From contig DATEZO010000260.1 in NCBI GenBank assembly GCA_035255485.1, forward strand, positions 1 through 17,567: a stretch of 17,567 nt of DNA, in the 5' to 3' direction. The position numbers and the translations under genes are program-made. Source of the stretch: DATEZO01 sp035255485 (GTDB taxonomy: Bacteria; Pseudomonadota; Gammaproteobacteria; Burkholderiales; Burkholderiaceae_D). Shown one piece after another: positions 15,587-17,567 of the stretch (positions are counted from its first letter, which is position 1; every line of letters begins with the position of its first letter). The notes below the pieces were generated by a model. The model saw nothing but the letters and a program-made list of their open reading frames with translations. It did no database searches and was not told the origin of the DNA.

Positions 15587-16051
15587 ATGAACACCTTCAA
15601 GACGGTACTGATTGCGGCAATGTGCCTAGGACCGATCTCAATGGCAGCCAATGCAGCGGGAACCGAGAGCCACAAATCGTCAACCGGCTCGAATCAATCC
15701 ACCCTGTCGATTGCACCTGCCGCCAACATGAACGAAAGCTACGCGAAGCTGGCGAAGGAGGATTTACAACTGAAAAAGAAGCGACTGGAGAACGAACGCG
15801 ATGCTGCATTGACGCGTTGCGAAAACGAAACCGGCAACGCAAAGGCGAATTGCCGGAAGCAGGCGAATGCAGATTTTAATCGTAAGGTGAAACGGGAGCA
15901 GCTCGCCTACGAGGAAACATTGCGCCGTGGCGCGAGCAGCGGCAGTTCGTCAGGTGGATCGCATGCATCCGGAAAATCACAATCATCGAACGACAGGCAC
16001 GGTTCCACGCAAGCGTCCCCCAACGCCGGTAATGGCCAGTCGCCAAAGTAA
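15587..16051 (+). CDS. exported, charged coiled-coil-like protein of unknown function
   Basis: A 154-residue protein with a Sec signal peptide (1-24, ending AANAAG). The middle (about 48-115) is rich in Lys, Glu and Arg with a heptad-like pattern, LAKEDLQLKKKRLENERDAA, and contains two cysteines (about 79 and 89) that may form a disulfide. The tail after 115 is Ser/Gly/His-rich and probably disordered. The start ATG at 15587 has a perfect AAGGAG six bases upstream; the ATG at 15569 in the same frame lacks one. I do not recognise a family. The last 20 codons lie opposite sequence that reads as a transposase fragment on the other strand, so the tail may have been acquired from mobile DNA. Confidence 0.75.
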   Translation: MNTFKTVLIAAMCLGPISMAANAAGTESHKSSTGSNQSTLSIAPAANMNESYAKLAKEDLQLKKKRLENERDAALTRCENETGNAKANCRKQANADFNRKVKREQLAYEETLRRGASSGSSSGGSHASGKSQSSNDRHGSTQASPNAGNGQSPK

Positions 16052-16258
16052 TCGAGCAGCAAAACTGCGGCCGACATTCGGCAGGTCACGCGCAGGTCGA
16101 CGGCCGCCTGTCTGCAGGCCATCCACCAACAGAATGGCATTCATGGCCGCACGATTGGATACGCGCGGCCGATGACGTCCCGGCGGAAGTGGTGTCGGCG
16201 CTGGCAGCAATGGCCCGATCTGTTCCCAGAGCACATCGCTTATCCGATAGGCGTCGTC
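15983..16258 (-). pseudogene. IS5-type transposase, N-terminal remnant
   Basis: About 90 codons whose product reads DDAYRISDVLWEQIGPLLP, then HRPRVSNRAAMNAIL, LQTG and ARDLPNVGRS followed by a W..GV..RL pattern. This is the N-terminal helix-turn-helix region of IS5-family (DUF4096-type) transposases. There is no start codon at the family position, the TGCQW motif is changed to TGGRR, and the frame stops before the catalytic DDE domain. It is therefore a decayed piece, and no terminal inverted repeats are evident. It overlaps the 3' end of the exported-protein gene on the opposite strand. Confidence 0.6.
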
Positions 16259-16261
16259 TCG

Positions 16262-16411
16262 TGGATCGACCCCAATCCCAACAGCTGCTGGGACTGTTGG
16301 GGGGATCTGGATGGCGGTTGGCCGGATCAGTACCTGTATCTTTCCAATAGGGCGCCGCAAATGCAAATGATCGAGCGGATCATTACCGAGGTAACCCGGC
16401 CGCGCCCATAG
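16262..16411 (+). pseudogene. probable PHB-depolymerase/esterase C-terminal remnant
   Basis: A 49-codon stretch ending in a stop reads PNSCWDCWGDLDGG and then APQMQMIERIITEVT. This resembles the C-terminal end of secreted poly(3-hydroxybutyrate) depolymerase catalytic domains, where a Cys-Trp-Asp-Trp-Trp-Gly segment is followed by a QM..I..M helix. The catalytic part is absent: the similarity stops abruptly at about 16262, right where the transposase remnant ends. It contains the inverted repeat CCCAACAG/CTGTTGGG at 16277-16301. I judge it a truncated gene end; the assignment is from memory of the family and is moderate. Confidence 0.45.
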
Positions 16412-16758
16412 GGCGGCCGGAGTCCTTCCTTCTGGATGGTCGCCGGGATCTGTCGCTCCCGCTGCAATGCGGGGATGCGTCCGGCTTTCCAGTTCACGCC
16501 TGCGATTACTCACAGCGGCATGCAGGGTACCCCGATGTTCATGGGATGGAACTGCACTGTCGGGCCGAACGATAGCTGCGTTCGGCAGTTCCGGATCGGC
16601 GATGCAACCACAGAAGGACGCAGGTGAATCAATCATGGACGATCACTTTTCACCTTTGCAACAATTTGTAAGCATGTCATCGGAATGCGTTGTGGCCTCG
16701 TTATTGAGGGCAACAAGGGAGATTTTCCCTTGCACTCACAAAGAAAGAGAGTCTTTCC
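16412..16758. other. non-coding stretch before the Ala/Lys-rich gene
   Basis: About 350 bases with no supported gene. A short frame at 16436-16627 has no ribosome site and no recognisable product. The right part must carry the promoter and leader of the next gene, including the hairpin at 16714-16732. Confidence 0.4.
16714..16732 (+). repeat. inverted repeat in the leader of the Ala/Lys-rich gene
   Basis: CAAGGGA-GATTT-TCCCTTG, seven-base arms and five-base loop, ending 26 bases before the start codon and about 15 bases before the purine-rich AAAGAAAGAGAG ribosome site. It may stabilise the leader mRNA or serve as an operator. Confidence 0.4.
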
Positions 16759-17001
16759 ATGAAAAAAATCGCCCTGATCGCAGCCCTGTTTGCTTTTGCT
16801 GGTATTGCTAGCGCCCAGAATGCAGCTCCTGCTTCCACTGCAGCCTCTGCTCCGGCTGCGTCGACTCAAGCATCCGCCCCGGCGGCTGCTCCGGCCAAAA
16901 AGGTCCACGTCAAGAAGCACGCTAAAAAGCACGCTGCTAAGAAGGCCAAAGCTGCTGATGCTTCCGTAGCTCAAAATGCTGCATCTACCCCGGCAAAATA
17001 A
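16759..17001 (+). CDS. small exported Ala/Lys/His-rich protein
   Basis: An 80-residue protein. Residues 1-19 form a clear Sec signal peptide ending ASA before QNAAP. The mature part is about 60 residues: an Ala/Pro/Ser-rich segment, then a very basic block KKVHVKKHAKKHAAKKAK (about 48-65), and an Ala/Ser-rich end. Low-complexity basic proteins of this kind are common in Burkholderiales, but their function is unknown to me; binding to nucleic acid, polyphosphate, metal or the cell envelope are all possible. Upstream purine-rich sequence AAAGAAAGAGAG serves as ribosome site and a strong terminator follows, so it is a single-gene transcript that may be well expressed. Confidence 0.8.
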   Translation: MKKIALIAALFAFAGIASAQNAAPASTAASAPAASTQASAPAAAPAKKVHVKKHAKKHAAKKAKAADASVAQNAASTPAK

Positions 17002-17018
17002 CTTGCCCTTATAATTGG

Positions 17019-17048
17019 AAAAAGGCTCGCCTTCAGGCGAGCCTTTTT
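17019..17048 (+). terminator. strong rho-independent terminator
   Basis: A perfect hairpin: a 13-base arm AAAAAGGCTCGCC, loop TTCA, and the complementary arm ending in five Ts. The flanking A and T runs could let it act on both strands. It lies 17 bases after the stop of the Ala/Lys-rich protein gene. Confidence 0.93.
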
Positions 17049-17410
17049 CATTCAAGCGACATCCAGGTGCGTTGTCATTGCCCGCGCATGGCTGTGTATC
17101 TTTTTTTCGCTCGGTGCGAATACAGCACAATCATCGCTCCGCGGCTGACTGCGCGATGCGCGCCTTGGTGCGCTGCAGGTGTGAAGGTTCCAGAACGTGC
17201 TTCACCTCCTCGCCACAGCATCATGCAAAGTCGGTGTATTTCGTCCACAGCGCGACCTCTCACAAGGCTCTGTCGGCATGACGACTCCAGGAGCAGTACT
17301 TCCGAGTCGATTGCGTGAAATGCGAGCGCGTGGCAGCATGGCAGTCAATCGACGACTTCGACCGGCACCACGGTTGACGACGCCGCAGGAATTTTCATGC
17401 GGGAGGTGTT
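17049..17410. other. intergenic region before the TPR-like gene
   Basis: About 360 bases with no supported gene. Several short frames exist on both strands, but none has a ribosome site or recognisable product. The promoter of the TPR-like gene should be here; I see no convincing -35/-10 pair. Confidence 0.4.
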
Positions 17411-17567
17411 GTGGCTATAGAGTATACCCAGTTGCGCGCAGAAGCATTGCACCAGTCTGCCAGGGCGCTGGCCGCGGTGGGACAAACCGACCTTGCGCTA
17501 AAAAAGTATTTCGAGGCGCTGCAGCTCGACTTTACCCGCGCGGTCACCCATTACAACATCGGGTTGA
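17411..17567 (+). CDS. TPR-like repeat protein, N-terminal fragment
   Basis: The first 52 codons of a gene that leaves the window at the right edge. The product includes ARALAAVGQTDLALKKYFEAL followed by QLDFTRAVTHYNIGL, a spacing and hydrophobic pattern (A..L...G....A...Y..AL.L) typical of one tetratricopeptide repeat and the start of a second. TPR proteins serve as protein-interaction scaffolds; what follows the repeats (for example a glycosyltransferase) is not visible. The start is GTG at 17411, with GGAGG four bases upstream and an in-frame stop at 17375 that rules out an earlier start of normal kind. Confidence 0.65.
   Translation, partial: MAIEYTQLRAEALHQSARALAAVGQTDLALKKYFEALQLDFTRAVTHYNIGL

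Noticed and set aside
16277..16301. CCCAACAG/CTGTTGGG inverted repeat as a terminator
   Set aside because: No T run follows the right arm and it lies within the depolymerase-like remnant, so it is probably incidental to coding sequence.
1..17567. tRNA genes, rRNA genes and CRISPR arrays
   Set aside because: No cloverleaf-like sequence, conserved rRNA sequence or regularly spaced direct repeat was seen.

Overview
The window comes from a GC-rich Gram-negative genome, most likely a betaproteobacterium of the order Burkholderiales (an Oxalobacteraceae-like relative is my best guess). That placement rests on GC-rich codon use, the caa3-type oxidase and cytochrome c genes, and the general look of the SDR and TPP enzymes; it is an inference, since there is no rRNA or other phylogenetic marker here.

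Layout. (1) Positions 1-5050, all minus strand: an SDR oxidoreductase (4022-5050), a possible small ORF, then a tightly coupled four-gene operon read right to left. It holds a pyruvate-oxidase-like TPP enzyme (1936-3723), a multi-pass membrane protein with an internal duplication (908-1936), a gluconate 2-dehydrogenase subunit-3-like protein (315-911) and the N-terminus of a GMC-family FAD dehydrogenase that runs off the window (1-318). The last three genes each overlap the previous one by 1-4 bases (TAATG, GTGA, ATGA). (2) Positions 5547-14123, all minus strand: a complete alternative caa3-type cytochrome oxidase operon. The order of transcription is subunit II with a fused haem-c domain, subunit I, subunit III, a small unknown membrane protein, CtaG assembly factor, a small monohaem cytochrome c, a membrane-anchored dihaem cytochrome c, and last a glycogen-debranching-type glycosidase. 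A sigma-70-like promoter overlapped by a perfect 19-base palindrome lies about 250 bases upstream. (3) Positions 14652-15233, minus: a short CDF-family cation transporter without the usual C-terminal domain. (4) Positions 15587-17567, plus strand: two small exported proteins of unknown function, a degraded zone between them with an IS5-type transposase remnant and a probable PHB-depolymerase remnant, a strong terminator, and the start of a TPR-like protein at the right edge.

How the parts work together. Region 1 looks like a redox module: the TPP enzyme is of the type that oxidatively decarboxylates 2-oxo acids, and the FAD dehydrogenase and small subunit could pass electrons to the membrane through the duplicated protein, which keeps equivalent histidines in both halves. 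Region 2 is a terminal oxidase with its own c-type electron donors and assembly factor.

The most notable observation is in the oxidase catalytic subunit. All haem, CuB and crosslinked-Tyr residues are present, but the D-channel glutamate (HPEVY motif) is Trp and the K-channel lysine is Ala. The Mg-site histidine is also replaced. It is therefore either an oxidase with an unusual proton route or one with altered pumping.
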